Shown: in pieces, positions 8,537-17,381 of the stretch | Numbering within the stretch: the stretch's first letter is position 1 | Layout: every line of letters starts with the position of its first letter | Assembly (NCBI RefSeq): GCF_037081775.1 | Contig: NZ_JBAMHQ010000001.1 | Location: 186,001 to 250,000 of the forward strand | DNA from: Haladaptatus sp. ZSTT2 | GTDB lineage: Archaea; Halobacteriota; Halobacteria; Halobacteriales; Halococcaceae | DNA: 64,000 nt | Direction of reading: 5' to 3' | Notes under the pieces: generated by a model | Database searches by the model: none | Told to the model about the DNA's origin: nothing | The model's input: only the letters and a program-made list of their open reading frames with translations | Translations under genes and position numbers: made by a program

Positions 8537-9949
8537 TTAGTCGTCCTTGCTCAGGATGCCGCGCTCGGTCATCTTGATTGGTTCGAGCACTTTATCGACC
8601 TCGTCTTCGGTGAGGTAGCCCTTTTCGAGCGTGACCTGTCGGACGGTCTTGCCTTCTTTGAGTGCCGTTTTCGCCACGTCAGAGGCCTTGTCGTAGCCAA
8701 TCTGTGGGTTGAGCGCCGTAGCGAGTGCCATGCTCTGTTCGACCTGGTTTGCACAGTGTTCGCGGTCGGCTTCGAGTTTGGCGACGAAGCGCTCTGCGAA
8801 CACCGCAGACGAGTTTGCGAGGAGTTCTGCGGATTGGAGGAAGTTGTAGGCGAGCACCGGTTTGTAGAGGTTCAGGTCAATCTGTCCCTCTGCGGCTCCC
8901 GCGGCGACGGCTGCGTCGTTGCCGACGACCTGCTTGTGCACCTGATTGACGGCCTCTGCGACCACCGGGTTGATTTTGCCGGGCATAATCGACGAGCCGG
9001 GCTGGTTCTCCGGTTGGTCGATTTCACCAAGGCCGTTGCGCGGCCCGGAGGCGAGCAGGCGCAGGTCGTTTGCAATCTTGTTCAGAGAGCCTGCGATGGT
9101 GCGCAGCGCGCCGTGTGCTTCGCCCATCGCGTCGTGGGCGGCCTGTGCTTCGAAGTGATTGTCGGCTTCGCGGAAGGCGAGGCGGGTCTCCGTTGCGATG
9201 TACTGCGCGGCTTTCTCCGGGAACTCTGGGTGCGTGTTGAGTCCCGTGCCGACGGCCGTGCCACCGAGGGCGAGTTCAGCGAGGTGCGGGCCGATGTTGT
9301 CGAGACGGACGAGTCCCTTTTCGACCTGCGTGCGGTAGCCGCCGAACTCCTGACCGAGACGAACCGGCGTCGCGTCCTGCAGGTGGGTGCGGCCGGTTTT
9401 CACGACGTCGTCGAACTCTTCTTCTTTCGCGGCGAGGGCGTCGCGGAGCTGTTCGAGCGCCGGACGGAGGTCCTTCTCGACGGCTTCGTAGGCGGCGACG
9501 TGCATCGCCGTCGGAATCACGTCGTTAGAGGACTGGCCGAAGTTGACGTGGTCGTTCGGGTGAATCTCTCGAGAACCGATTTCGCCGCCGTAAATCTCGG
9601 TGGCGCGGTTGGCGATGACCTCGTTTGCGTTCATGTTCGAGGACGTACCAGAGCCGGTCTGGAATACGTCGACGGGGAACTGGTCGTCCAGTTCGCCCGC
9701 GATGACCTCGTCTGCGGCCTCGATGATGGCGTCGGCTTTGTCCGCGGGGATCATGTCGAGGTCCTTGTTTGCCTGGGCGGCGGCCTTTTTCACGACGCCG
9801 AGCGCGCGGACGAACCGTCGCCCGAAGGAAATTCCCGAGATGGGGAAGTTCTGAATCGCGCGCTGGGTCTGGGCACCCCAGTACGCGTCTGCCGGTACCT
9901 GCATCTCTCCGAGACTGTCGCGTTCGGTCCTGAACTCCTGGTCACTCAT
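8537..9949 (-). CDS. fumC: Class II fumarate hydratase
   Basis: 470 residues, the normal length of a class II fumarase. It interconverts fumarate and L-malate in the tricarboxylic acid cycle as a cytoplasmic homotetramer. Diagnostic segments are SGTSSNMNANEVIANRA near residue 100, HPNDHVNFGQSSNDVIPTA, TGRTHLQDATPVRLGQE and the superfamily signature GSSIMPGKINPV at about 318-329 carrying the catalytic Ser loop. I start at MSDQEFRTERD; the in-frame ATG 39 bases upstream is not supported by the family. Aconitase, another cycle enzyme, lies 22 kb away. Aspartase is the main alternative in this superfamily but the N-terminal segments match fumarase better. Confidence 0.96.
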   Translation of the reverse strand: MSDQEFRTERDSLGEMQVPADAYWGAQTQRAIQNFPISGISFGRRFVRALGVVKKAAAQANKDLDMIPADKADAIIEAADEVIAGELDDQFPVDVFQTGSGTSSNMNANEVIANRATEIYGGEIGSREIHPNDHVNFGQSSNDVIPTAMHVAAYEAVEKDLRPALEQLRDALAAKEEEFDDVVKTGRTHLQDATPVRLGQEFGGYRTQVEKGLVRLDNIGPHLAELALGGTAVGTGLNTHPEFPEKAAQYIATETRLAFREADNHFEAQAAHDAMGEAHGALRTIAGSLNKIANDLRLLASGPRNGLGEIDQPENQPGSSIMPGKINPVVAEAVNQVHKQVVGNDAAVAAGAAEGQIDLNLYKPVLAYNFLQSAELLANSSAVFAERFVAKLEADREHCANQVEQSMALATALNPQIGYDKASDVAKTALKEGKTVRQVTLEKGYLTEDEVDKVLEPIKMTERGILSKDD

Positions 9950-10009
9950 GCGTAGTAGAGACTCCTTCGCATGGGGCGTAAAAGGCATCGAAAGCGGTCA
10001 ACGTTCCGG

Positions 10010-10255
10010 CTACTGGCGGGCGTCGTACTCTTCCGGTGTGTACGTTTTCAGTTCGAGCGCGTGGATGTCCGTTGTCATGTGCTCTGAGAGCGCGTCGTAC
10101 ACCATCTGGTGTTGCTGGACGAGCGTTTTCCCCTCGAACGCCGGGGAGACGACCAGCGCGGCGAGATGTTCGCCATCGTTTCGTGGGTCGCTCACGGTCG
10201 CCTCTGCACCCTCGATTTCCTCCTCGATGAGTCGCTCGATTACTGTGAGGTCCAT
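10010..10255 (-). CDS. BolA family protein
   Basis: 81 residues covering the whole BolA fold: IERLIEEEIEGAEATVSDPRNDGEHLAALVVSPAFEGKTLVQQHQMVYDAL, with the conserved H of DGEHLAALVV and the V-x-R/K-H-like region near LVQQHQMVYDAL. BolA proteins partner with monothiol glutaredoxins in Fe-S cluster handling in other organisms; no glutaredoxin gene is visible here. It sits 60 bases upstream of fumC on the same strand and 43 bases downstream of the RDD gene, so the three may be cotranscribed. Confidence 0.93.
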   Translation of the reverse strand: MDLTVIERLIEEEIEGAEATVSDPRNDGEHLAALVVSPAFEGKTLVQQHQMVYDALSEHMTTDIHALELKTYTPEEYDARQ

Positions 10256-10298
10256 ACCAACAGAAGATAGCCCGACTCTGAAAACCGTTCCCTCTGGC

Positions 10299-10733
10299 CT
10301 ATGCCTGTGAGTCTACTCTCACGACCACCGTATCTGCGAGCATGTCGCCAAGGCGTTGGTCGCGGTCACTGAACCAGATGAACAGCAGGCCAACGAGGTA
10401 GATGAAGGGAAAGTTATCCACCAGCCGGAGGACGTTGCGAATCAGTGACGCCTCCATGTCGGTTGGCCCGCCATCTTCTTTCACGACGACGATTTTCATG
10501 AGCCGTTTCCCGAACGTCTGGCCGTAGGTGGCCTCCATGTAGATGAAGTACGCGAGCGTCAAGAGCAGGCCAATCGACCCGCCAAGCGTCACGCGCGCAT
10601 TCCCGAAGATGTTGAGCGGTGCGACGAGCGCACCGGTGATAAGTCCCATGAGAATCGCGTCGATAATCCAGGCGACAATTCGTGCGCCCAAGGTATCCGT
10701 TTCGGTGCCCAATTGCGGCGTTGGCCGTTTCAT
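10299..10733 (-). CDS. RDD family membrane protein
   Basis: 144 residues with three hydrophobic segments (about 22-42, 50-72 and 108-128). The first helix carries the RDD pattern as ARIVAWIIDAILM, and the family's QTFGKRLMKIVVVKEDGG follows the second helix. RDD proteins are small membrane proteins of uncertain transport or assembly function; one group supports Na+/H+ exchange in other organisms. It precedes bolA and fumC on the minus strand. Confidence 0.92.
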   Translation of the reverse strand: MKRPTPQLGTETDTLGARIVAWIIDAILMGLITGALVAPLNIFGNARVTLGGSIGLLLTLAYFIYMEATYGQTFGKRLMKIVVVKEDGGPTDMEASLIRNVLRLVDNFPFIYLVGLLFIWFSDRDQRLGDMLADTVVVRVDSQA

Positions 10734-10817
10734 CGAAACAAAACTCTCACGGAAACAAGATAAACTTCGGGTTTGGGTGCGCTACTGATAACTGTTCAAG
10801 ACTATCACTAGCAAAAA

Positions 10818-10827
10818 ACATATATGA
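10818..10827 (+). promoter_or_regulatory. TATA element of the DEDDy exonuclease gene
   Basis: The sequence ACATATATGA is centred about 25 bases before the ATG at 10848 in an A+T-rich gap, the spacing expected for a leaderless haloarchaeal transcript. Confidence 0.5.
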
Positions 10828-10847
10828 AACTCATCAATAATTAAGAT

Positions 10848-11564
10848 ATGACTGGTAGTGAACCGCCTGTTGTGACCATCGATATCGAAACGACGTCACC
10901 GACTCTCGACGCTGGACAGCGACCGAACTTTCAAAATCCTCGAGATTTCGAAATTTTTACCATCAACGTGGGAGCCATCGACCCGGACGGCTCGCAATCG
11001 ACGGCGGTGTTCTTCCGTGAAGATTCGAGCCCGGAGAGCGAATTGGCCGTCATCGAGTCGGCGGTCGAATGGTGTCTCGAGAAAAATCCAGACGTCGTGT
11101 ACAGTTACAACGGTGAGTCGTTCGACTTCATCCACCTCGCTGGGAGACCGTCGCTCGCCGCACAGGAAGCGCACGTCGAAGATACCGTCTCACCGCTCGT
11201 CACGGAGTTTCTGCAGGGTACCAAGAGCATCGACCTGAAAAAGCCCATCTGGACGAAGTTCGGTGCCGCGCTGTCGTTCGAAGACGCCGTCTCTCGGGCG
11301 ACTGGCCAACCCGTGCCCCAGACGATGTGGCAGGAGTTCGACCACGGCATCCCGCTCGCCAAAGAACGGGCAGAAGCAGGCCTCAATCCGTTGCCCTCAG
11401 AACTCCGCCCGTCCGACATTCCGATTCTCGGTGAGTACTATCTCAGCTATTGCGACGCGAAGAAGGGTTCCACGACGGCGCTCGAGGAACTAGAACGCAT
11501 GCTCACGCACTACGGAAACAACGACATAGCCGCCCAGTTCGACCTCGCACAGGCAGTCGCGTAA
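10848..11564 (+). CDS. Stand-alone DEDDy 3'-5' exonuclease-like protein
   Basis: 238 residues with the RNase H-like fold of family-B polymerase proofreading domains but no polymerase. All three exonuclease motifs can be placed: ExoI DIETT (Asp12, Glu14), ExoII YNGESFDF (Asp93) and ExoIII YGNND (Tyr222, Asp226), so the active site looks intact. The likely reaction is metal-dependent removal of 3' nucleotides from DNA or RNA in the cytoplasm. Its stop codon directly abuts that of fen1, which is transcribed towards it. A role in repair or replication is inferred from fold and neighbour only. Confidence 0.8.
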   Translation: MTGSEPPVVTIDIETTSPTLDAGQRPNFQNPRDFEIFTINVGAIDPDGSQSTAVFFREDSSPESELAVIESAVEWCLEKNPDVVYSYNGESFDFIHLAGRPSLAAQEAHVEDTVSPLVTEFLQGTKSIDLKKPIWTKFGAALSFEDAVSRATGQPVPQTMWQEFDHGIPLAKERAEAGLNPLPSELRPSDIPILGEYYLSYCDAKKGSTTALEELERMLTHYGNNDIAAQFDLAQAVA

Positions 11565-12545
11565 TCAGGTCCATCGGTCGAGGCCGGTCTGAACCACCGA
11601 CGCTTCGATGCGTTCGAAGCCGCGGGCAACCTCGTCTGCTGGGATTTCCCACGTTTCGGTGACGTACGCTTTCGCCGCTTTCAGATCAGGCGAGATGTCC
11701 GTATTGAACGCGTAGTCATCGGTCACGTCGGGTTCGAGAAACAGCCCGCGGATGATGTCTGCGTGTTCGATGTACTCGTCTTTCGCCTCCAGCACCGCCC
11801 AGAGGTCGCCGTGTTCTTTGACCAACTTGACGGCGGTTTTCGGGCCAATTCCCGAGATGCCCTCGTTGAAATCGGTGCCCATGAGGATGCCAATGTCGAC
11901 CAACTGCTCCCATGTGATGTCGTGTTTTTCCAGCGTCGCCGCCAAATCCATCAACTCGGGGTCGCCCTTGCTCGTGAGCTGGCGAAGCGTGTACGGCGCG
12001 CCGAGCAACAGCGTGTCGTAGTCCTCGCTACCCACGTAATCTACGTCGCCGTTTCGCGCCATGTAGGCGGCCTGTGCCTCGCCCTCTGCGGGCGCTTCGA
12101 TGACCGGCACGTCGAGCAGTTCGAACAGCGTTCGCGTCGTCTCGTGGATGGTGTCGGTGAGCCGAATCGTGCGGGCTTCCTGTCGGGCCGCCTCGATGGC
12201 GTCACCGCGCTCTCTGGCCTCTTCTGCGGCTTTCTCGGCCTTCTGTTTCTGTTCGCGGCGCGCTTCGATTTCAGCCTCTTTGAAGTCGGTAATCGCGCCG
12301 TCGAACACCATCACCGGCGTCAGGTCGTTCTCGAAGAACTTGGGCAGTCCTTGAATCACGCCTATCAGATTTGCGACTTCCGCGCCCTCGCTCGTGGTGT
12401 ACACCTCGTCGCGTGTCCATTTGACCGTCGTCGTGAGGTAGCGATACAGCCAGTTGTGGGCGTCAACGGCCACGACGGAGCCCTTCAGTTTCTCGAAGGG
12501 GATGTCCTCAATGGCCGCAAGTTGGCGGAGGTCTGCGTTTCCCAT
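11565..12545 (-). CDS. fen: Flap endonuclease 1
   Basis: 326 residues, typical of archaeal FEN1, which removes 5' flaps during Okazaki-fragment maturation and base-excision repair. The N-terminal XPG domain contains [14 protein letters not shown] and PVMVFDGAI, each with a metal-binding Asp. The internal domain contains [14 protein letters not shown] and [11 protein letters not shown] with further acidic ligands, followed by the helix-hairpin-helix [17 protein letters not shown]. The C-terminus QTGLDRWT is a PCNA-interacting (PIP-box-like) tail. A charged helical arch rich in Lys, Glu and Arg lies at about 90-130. It ends without any spacer against the exonuclease gene. Confidence 0.97.
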   Translation of the reverse strand: MGNADLRQLAAIEDIPFEKLKGSVVAVDAHNWLYRYLTTTVKWTRDEVYTTSEGAEVANLIGVIQGLPKFFENDLTPVMVFDGAITDFKEAEIEARREQKQKAEKAAEEARERGDAIEAARQEARTIRLTDTIHETTRTLFELLDVPVIEAPAEGEAQAAYMARNGDVDYVGSEDYDTLLLGAPYTLRQLTSKGDPELMDLAATLEKHDITWEQLVDIGILMGTDFNEGISGIGPKTAVKLVKEHGDLWAVLEAKDEYIEHADIIRGLFLEPDVTDDYAFNTDISPDLKAAKAYVTETWEIPADEVARGFERIEASVVQTGLDRWT

Positions 12546-12592
12546 ACCGCCTCTATTCGGCGCAGCGTGTTTGAATCCCCCGACCGGCGGTG

Positions 12593-12602
12593 GCTATTTA
12601 TC
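12593..12602 (+). promoter_or_regulatory. TATA element of the cold-shock gene
   Basis: GCTATTTATC lies about 40 bases before the ATG at 12636, which predicts a transcript start near 12622 and a leader of roughly 14 bases. The element is in the short gap between divergent fen and the cold-shock gene. Confidence 0.45.
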
Positions 12603-12635
12603 GTCAGAGAGGCTATAGAAGGGCGGAGCTTTCGA

Positions 12636-12830
12636 ATGGCTACAGGCAAAGTGACCTTCTTCCACGACCGGAAGGGGTACGGATTTATCGAGACCGACGA
12701 TTACGACGACGATGTGTTCTTCCACATGGAAGACATCGGCGGCCCCGACTTAGAAGAGGGTCAGGAGCTTGAGTTCGACGTGGTCGAAACGGACAACGGT
12801 CCTCGCGCACAGAACGTAAAGCGGCTGTAA
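12636..12830 (+). CDS. cspA: Cold-shock domain protein
   Basis: 64 residues forming a single cold-shock domain. RNP1 appears as KGYGFIETD and RNP2 as DDVFFHM, with the aromatic residues that stack on single-stranded nucleic acid. Such proteins bind RNA or single-stranded DNA and act as RNA chaperones or transcription antiterminators. The start is the ATG of MATGKVTFFHDRKG, the normal family N-terminus; the frame is open upstream but without family similarity. It is monocistronic and convergent with the GNAT gene. Confidence 0.95.
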   Translation: MATGKVTFFHDRKGYGFIETDDYDDDVFFHMEDIGGPDLEEGQELEFDVVETDNGPRAQNVKRL

Positions 12831-12848
12831 CGGCAAACGAGTTTTCCC

Positions 12849-13361
12849 TTATTTTGGCGGCTGAGCCGCGGCTTTGCGCGCCAGAAACGAGCGTTCTTCA
12901 GCCGACAATCCCTCGCGCGCTCGATACACGTCGAGTCCGTCCTGATATCGTGCTTGGGTCCGCGTGCCGGGGTGCGCACAGACGAGTTCTGCAATCCCCG
13001 TTTGCTCACCCGTGTAGCCAAACCTTGCTTTCCAGACGGCTTCGTACGCAAACGGGTTGTTAACCGCGATTTTGACGGTTTCGTACCCGCGCTCGTGGGC
13101 GACCTCGGTCACGAACGAAACGAGCGATGCGCCGATACCCTCACCGCGGCGGTCGCCTCTGACCGTCACGTACCGGAGCCAGAGCGTTGTCTCGTCGGTT
13201 CGGTCTTCGTTGAACGCGAGAGCGCCGAGCAGTTCCTCATCCTCACGGGCGACGGCCTTCCCGGTGTTCGACATGACGAACTTTCCAGCATACGAAAACT
13301 GACGATAATCGAGTCTGAGTTTCGGGCCATCGGGCGGCCAGCCGAGCACCGCGTACTCCAT
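12849..13361 (-). CDS. GNAT family N-acetyltransferase
   Basis: 170 residues from MEYAVLGWPPDGPKLRLDYR; an upstream in-frame start would add 25 residues of low similarity. The acetyl-CoA-binding motif A is visible as LRYVTVRGDRRGEGIGASLVSFV (Arg-Arg-Gly-Glu-Gly-Ile-Gly), followed by AHERGYETVKIAVNNPFAYEAVWKARFGY, the usual motif B region. The acetylated substrate (small amine or protein) cannot be told from sequence. No operon partner; it is convergent with the cold-shock gene. Confidence 0.9.
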   Translation of the reverse strand: MEYAVLGWPPDGPKLRLDYRQFSYAGKFVMSNTGKAVAREDEELLGALAFNEDRTDETTLWLRYVTVRGDRRGEGIGASLVSFVTEVAHERGYETVKIAVNNPFAYEAVWKARFGYTGEQTGIAELVCAHPGTRTQARYQDGLDVYRAREGLSAEERSFLARKAAAQPPK

Positions 13362-13399
13362 ACACACTCCCTCGTGGCTGATGGCGAAGTAGGCTTCGA

Positions 13400-14623
13400 C
13401 TAGCAGTTTTCGCCGAGTTCGACCTCGTCGGTCCACGCCGCGGGACTGAGGGTGGTGTCGTTTATGTCCCGGAGCGTGCGCGTCTCTCCGAACGTGACGG
13501 TTCCGCCGTCTCTGGTGAGCGTCACGGAGGTGTGTGAGTACTGCACCAGCCCGGACTCTGAGACGACGAGGATGGCACGATATTCTTCGAGGGTCGTGTC
13601 AGACCCCGTCAAAAGCGTATCTTTCGGGTCGGTAGTCGCGTAGACGGTCGCGTCCATGCCGTCGTAGCGGATTGTCTCGACCTGTCGGAAGTCGAGTTCC
13701 GTGATGAGGTAGGAAAGACGGTTTACGTCTGCGACCGACGCCACGTCAACCGGCACGCGCAGCGAGTCGTCTTGGTACGGTTCACAGACTTTTCCCGTGA
13801 GATAGTTCGTCGGTTTCTCGGGGAACACCGTCGTCGCGTTGTACGCCGTCCACGAATCCGTCGTCACGCGGCGGTCGAAGTGGCGCGTCGTACTGCCTGC
13901 GTTCGTCACGCGGTCGGCCCAGTGCAGGTGAGACACGTCGCGGCTCTCGTCGATTTCGATGGTCTCCTCTGCGTGGAAGACGCGCTCTTCGAGCTCGTTT
14001 TCAGACCAGTAGCGCCCAAAGCTGGTCACGCTCTCTAAGTCGTTGAGAGCCGCTTCGTGGGCGGAGACGAGGCGGCTTGCGCTGAGCGAGGCGAGCGGAC
14101 TGTTGGTGATTTCTGTGTCGGTGTACGTCGGCCCCTCAAACCGACCAAGCGGCTCAGGTTCTGGCGTCTGTGACTCCGTGGTATCCTGCGTCGGTGCCGC
14201 AGTCGTCGTCTGCTCGGTTGTCGACCCACTTTCTGGTGGCGTGCTACTCCCGCCACCCGTGGCACCCGCCGATGCGGGTTGCGTATCAGCCTGCGTGGAA
14301 GTTGCTATCGTGGTGACAGGTGTCTGTGTCGTGGTGGTCGTAGTCGGTGTTTGCGTCGTCGTGGCTGGCGTCGCTGTGGTCGTTGTTGCCTGTGGAGTGT
14401 GCGTTGACTCAGCCGTCGTTGTCGTGGCTGACGACGATTCCGGTGTGGTTGTCGTATTCGGCGTTGTGGCCGCTGTCGCCGTTTCCATCGCATTTTGGGA
14501 TGCCGCTTCAGTTGCGGTAGTTGGTGGGGCTTCGGTCGTGAGCTGCTGGTTCGTTTGGCTGACCGCACCACAACCTGCGAGGGAGATGAGGAGGGCGAGA
14601 AAAAGAGGGAGGGCTCGTTTCAT
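13400..14623 (-). CDS. Thr-rich haloarchaeal lipoprotein
   Basis: 407 residues. A signal peptide with lipobox LAGC (Cys18) predicts a lipid-anchored surface protein. Residues about 25-145 are a low-complexity Thr/Ser/Pro/Gln linker, probably heavily O-glycosylated and extended through the S-layer. The folded C-terminal half (about 165-405) begins LASLSASRLVSAHEAALNDLESVTSFGRYW and looks like the beta-rich LolA/LppX-like fold of a large haloarchaeal paralogous lipoprotein family. The ligand is unknown. It is divergent from the methyltransferase gene. Confidence 0.85.
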   Translation of the reverse strand: MKRALPLFLALLISLAGCGAVSQTNQQLTTEAPPTTATEAASQNAMETATAATTPNTTTTPESSSATTTTAESTHTPQATTTTATPATTTQTPTTTTTTQTPVTTIATSTQADTQPASAGATGGGSSTPPESGSTTEQTTTAAPTQDTTESQTPEPEPLGRFEGPTYTDTEITNSPLASLSASRLVSAHEAALNDLESVTSFGRYWSENELEERVFHAEETIEIDESRDVSHLHWADRVTNAGSTTRHFDRRVTTDSWTAYNATTVFPEKPTNYLTGKVCEPYQDDSLRVPVDVASVADVNRLSYLITELDFRQVETIRYDGMDATVYATTDPKDTLLTGSDTTLEEYRAILVVSESGLVQYSHTSVTLTRDGGTVTFGETRTLRDINDTTLSPAAWTDEVELGENC

Positions 14624-14720
14624 ACTTCGACATGTTTCGTGATTATCTTAATACTTGTCATGCTTTGAGTAACAACCTGACTGGGGTGAATCTAAGAGGT
14701 GTCGGTCACAACACGTCCGT

Positions 14721-15323
14721 ATGGGACACGGCCGCGACGTCACGCTGTTCGACCGGTTTGCCAGTGCGTACGAACGGGCGATGCCCGCAGCAGATAGGGC
14801 CACGCTCGAAGCCGGGTTGTCTCGCGCCACTCGCCCCATAGAGCGCGTCCTCGACGTGGGTGGCGGCACCGGGCGGGCGTCGCGGGCGCTCACAGCGACA
14901 GAGAGAATCGTCGTTGACGCCGCGAGAGGGATGCTCGTGGAGGCGCGCACACACGGCCTCGACGTGGCACAGGGCGATGCAACGCGCTTGCCAGTCGCCA
15001 CCGACAGCGTGGATGCGGTGGTCATCGTAGACGCCCTCCACCATATGCCGAACCATCGGTCGGTCGTCCGTGAAGCTGCGCGCGTCGTGCGCCCCGGCGG
15101 CGTGGTTGTCATCCGTGAGTTCAACCCCGAAACGCTGCGCGGTGGGGCGCTCGTCGCACTCGAACGTCTCGTCGGCTTCGATTCGACGTTCGACACGCCA
15201 CACGAACTCGCGGGACTGGTGAAAGCGGCGGGTCTCGAACCAACTGTTCCAGAGACCGGCTTTGGCTACACCATCGTCGGCGTGGCGACCGAAAACGATT
15301 CGCCCATTATCGAGGAGCGATGA
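14721..15323 (+). CDS. Class I SAM-dependent methyltransferase
   Basis: 200 residues with the Rossmann-type methyltransferase fold: motif I VLDVGGGTGRASRAL, the acidic residue after strand 2 in VVDAARGML, GDATRLPVATDSVDAVVIVDALHHM (motifs II-III) and LRGGALVAL near the C-terminus. The arrangement resembles UbiE/COQ5-like small-molecule methyltransferases rather than RNA or protein ones; the acceptor is unknown. The next gene starts 9 bases after its stop and is probably cotranscribed. Confidence 0.9.
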   Translation: MGHGRDVTLFDRFASAYERAMPAADRATLEAGLSRATRPIERVLDVGGGTGRASRALTATERIVVDAARGMLVEARTHGLDVAQGDATRLPVATDSVDAVVIVDALHHMPNHRSVVREAARVVRPGGVVVIREFNPETLRGGALVALERLVGFDSTFDTPHELAGLVKAAGLEPTVPETGFGYTIVGVATENDSPIIEER

Positions 15324-15332
15324 GACTGAGCA

Positions 15333-15719
15333 ATGAGTGACACCGCCTCCGCTCGTGTCGCTGTAACGCCGCGTACCGCACTGCTCGCGCTCGGTGATGT
15401 CGCGCTCATCACGCTGTTCGTCTTTCTCGGGCAGATGGAACACGGCACGCAAGGCCTCCTCATGACGACTTCCCCGTTTTTACTGGGCTGGCTTTTCCTC
15501 GCGCCCCTCGCGGGCCTCTACGACGGTCGCCGTCGTGACCTCAAAGCCACAATCGGTCGAACCGCCGGCGCGTGGGTGGGCGCGGCGCTCATCGGACAGG
15601 CGCTCCGTGCGACAGAATTTTTCCCCGGTGGGTTCGCCATCGCGTTCGTCATCGTCTCGATTCTCGTCGGCCTCGTGTTGCTCGTCCCGTTCCGGACGGC
15701 CGTGGCCTACACGTCCTGA
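15333..15719 (+). CDS. DUF3054 family membrane protein
   Basis: 128 residues with four predicted membrane helices (about 18-36, 46-62, 78-94, 102-122). The family pattern is visible in LALGDVALITLFVFLGQMEHG and the central PLAGLYDGRRRDLKATIGRTAGAW. Function is unknown. It follows the methyltransferase by 9 bases and overlaps the end of the oppositely oriented MFS gene by 13 bases. Confidence 0.88.
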   Translation: MSDTASARVAVTPRTALLALGDVALITLFVFLGQMEHGTQGLLMTTSPFLLGWLFLAPLAGLYDGRRRDLKATIGRTAGAWVGAALIGQALRATEFFPGGFAIAFVIVSILVGLVLLVPFRTAVAYTS

Positions 15720-16954
15720 GACCGCCGGATGAGGACGAAGCCGAGGGTCGAGCCAATCGCGCCAAATCCTGCAAGCACCGTAAACAGCACCATCGGCGAG
15801 AAGTAGGTCAACAGCGTCCCGGCGATGACGCCGCCAATCGCCCCCACGCCGAAGACAAACAGGTAGGTGTAGCCATACGAGAGCCCCCGCGCCTCGGCGG
15901 GCGAGTACTCCGCAATGGACGCCTGATAGATTGGCTGGACGAGAAACAGCGTAAAGCCGAGTGCAACGCCGATAAGCAGGAAGGGGATGACGCCCGCGCT
16001 CGCGGCAGGGACGATGAGCAACGCAATGAGCGCGAGTGCGCCGAACCCGAACAGGATGCCGTACTCAACGGGGAAGCGGTCGGTGAGCTTGCCGCCTGTG
16101 TACTGGCCGATGACCCCGACCATGAGGAGCCCGGAGTAGACGTAGCGGCTCAGTTCATCGCGCGCGATGTCGAAGGCGAAGCCAGCGACGGTGACGGTCG
16201 CGCCGTCGAAGCCGAGGAACTCGGTGATGAGCGCAGGCAGGAACGTGAGCGAGCCACGATAGTAGAGGCCGGACATCATGGCAACCGTGAGCACGAGCGC
16301 GAAGCCGCCAACGAACAGCGCACGCGACTCTTCGACGAACTCAGACACCGATGAGATGGGTTCGCTCTCTGCGTTCTTGCCGCCGTCTGCGGAGACCGCA
16401 GCGCGCTCATCGACGTTGACGCGCGCAGCGTAGAGCGCGGCGGCCCCGGCGGGGATGGCAAGTAGGCCGACGACGATGCGCCAATCGTAGACGAGCAAGA
16501 GCAGCGAGGTGATGAGTGGGCCGAGGGCGATGCCGAGGTTGCCCGCCATGCCGTGGTAGGCAAAGGCGCTGCCGCGCTCGGTGACGCCACGACTGATGAG
16601 CGCGAGGCCGGAGGGGTGATACACGCTCGCTGCGAGCCCCCAGAGCAAGAGCGCGGCGGCGACGACGAGCAGGTTCGGCGCGAGACCAAGAAGCAAGAAA
16701 GAGCCGCCCATCCCGAGCAAACAGGCGGTGATGAGTGGGCCGGAGCCGAATCTATCGACGAGCACCCCACCGGGAAGCGCGCCGAGGCCGAACAGCGCAA
16801 AGCCAGCGGAGACGACGAGGCTGATGGTGGCCTCGTTCACGCCGAACTCTGCCATCCAGATGAGCAACAGGATGGGAACCGAGAGTTCGTAGGTGTGGAC
16901 CATCGCGTGGGCGACCATCACGAGCCCAACGATAGACCGGTCGTTATGGTTCAC
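15707..16954 (-). CDS. MFS transporter
   Basis: About 415 residues with 12 predicted membrane helices and the major facilitator motif after helix 2, GALPGGVLVDRFGSGP, repeated less well in the second half as GQYTGGKLTDRFPVEYG. I choose GTG 16954 (MNHNDRSIVGLVMVAHAMVH) because helix 1 follows directly; the frame is open 26 codons further upstream without any hydrophobic or conserved sequence. An acidic soluble loop of about 45 residues lies between helices 6 and 7. Substrate unknown; drug, sugar or organic-acid efflux are all possible. Confidence 0.88.
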   Translation of the reverse strand: MNHNDRSIVGLVMVAHAMVHTYELSVPILLLIWMAEFGVNEATISLVVSAGFALFGLGALPGGVLVDRFGSGPLITACLLGMGGSFLLLGLAPNLLVVAAALLLWGLAASVYHPSGLALISRGVTERGSAFAYHGMAGNLGIALGPLITSLLLLVYDWRIVVGLLAIPAGAAALYAARVNVDERAAVSADGGKNAESEPISSVSEFVEESRALFVGGFALVLTVAMMSGLYYRGSLTFLPALITEFLGFDGATVTVAGFAFDIARDELSRYVYSGLLMVGVIGQYTGGKLTDRFPVEYGILFGFGALALIALLIVPAASAGVIPFLLIGVALGFTLFLVQPIYQASIAEYSPAEARGLSYGYTYLFVFGVGAIGGVIAGTLLTYFSPMVLFTVLAGFGAIGSTLGFVLIRRSQDV

Positions 16955-17381
16955 TGAACGGGCAATTGCTTGCCGAGGCTGAAAAGTCGTCGGTATCGGC
17001 AGATGATAGGTCGTGCCGGGCCACACCGGCATTCCTATCTGTATCGTGCGAGCTGACAGTAACAGCAGTTATGCTGTGTTGGGTGGATGCACTCGCTCAT
17101 TGCGCTATGTTCTCACGCCTCAAGAGCCTACAGTTTGGGCCAAATTTCGCCGTCAGTTTTCAAACATATATTTTTCCTGCCCTTTTCAAAAACTGTTTCA
17201 AATATCACGAATGTTCGAAACAGAGGCGTCGGGATTCGGTTTCTACGCAATCAGGCTCCCTCATAAGTTATGAGAATAATTGTAAAAACACACTCAAAAT
17301 AGGCAGACTACCTTCTTAGAATAATACCACCCACTTATGGGAAACACTTATACATCTAATTCCCCTTGTTACTAACAGATT
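16955..17381. other. A+T-rich intergenic region with palindromes, no gene recognised
   Basis: About 430 bases separate the divergent MFS gene from the small membrane protein gene. I find no convincing reading frame on either strand. It holds TGCCGG/CCGGCA arms at 17012-17029 upstream of the MFS gene, several T-rich runs around 17160-17210, and a perfect 15-base palindrome CTCATAAGTTATGAG at 17260-17274 about 120 bases before the next start. Confidence 0.6.
17347..17355 (+). promoter_or_regulatory. TATA element of the small membrane protein gene
   Basis: CTTATACAT is centred about 30 bases before the ATG at 17382, placing the transcript start at or just before the start codon, as in leaderless haloarchaeal messages. 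Confidence 0.5.

Noticed and set aside
8756-9955. A 399-codon plus-strand open frame over fumC
   Set aside because: It is the mirror of the fumarase gene; long antisense frames are common in G+C-rich haloarchaeal genes and this one has no family features.
11763-12635. Long frame leading into the cold-shock gene
   Set aside because: It is antisense to fen1; only the last 64 codons form a recognisable domain.
16966-17319. Plus-strand frame in the MFS/small membrane protein gap
   Set aside because: Composition is unlike haloarchaeal proteins (Ser/Cys/Phe-rich, few acids) and no ribosome site or TATA fits.
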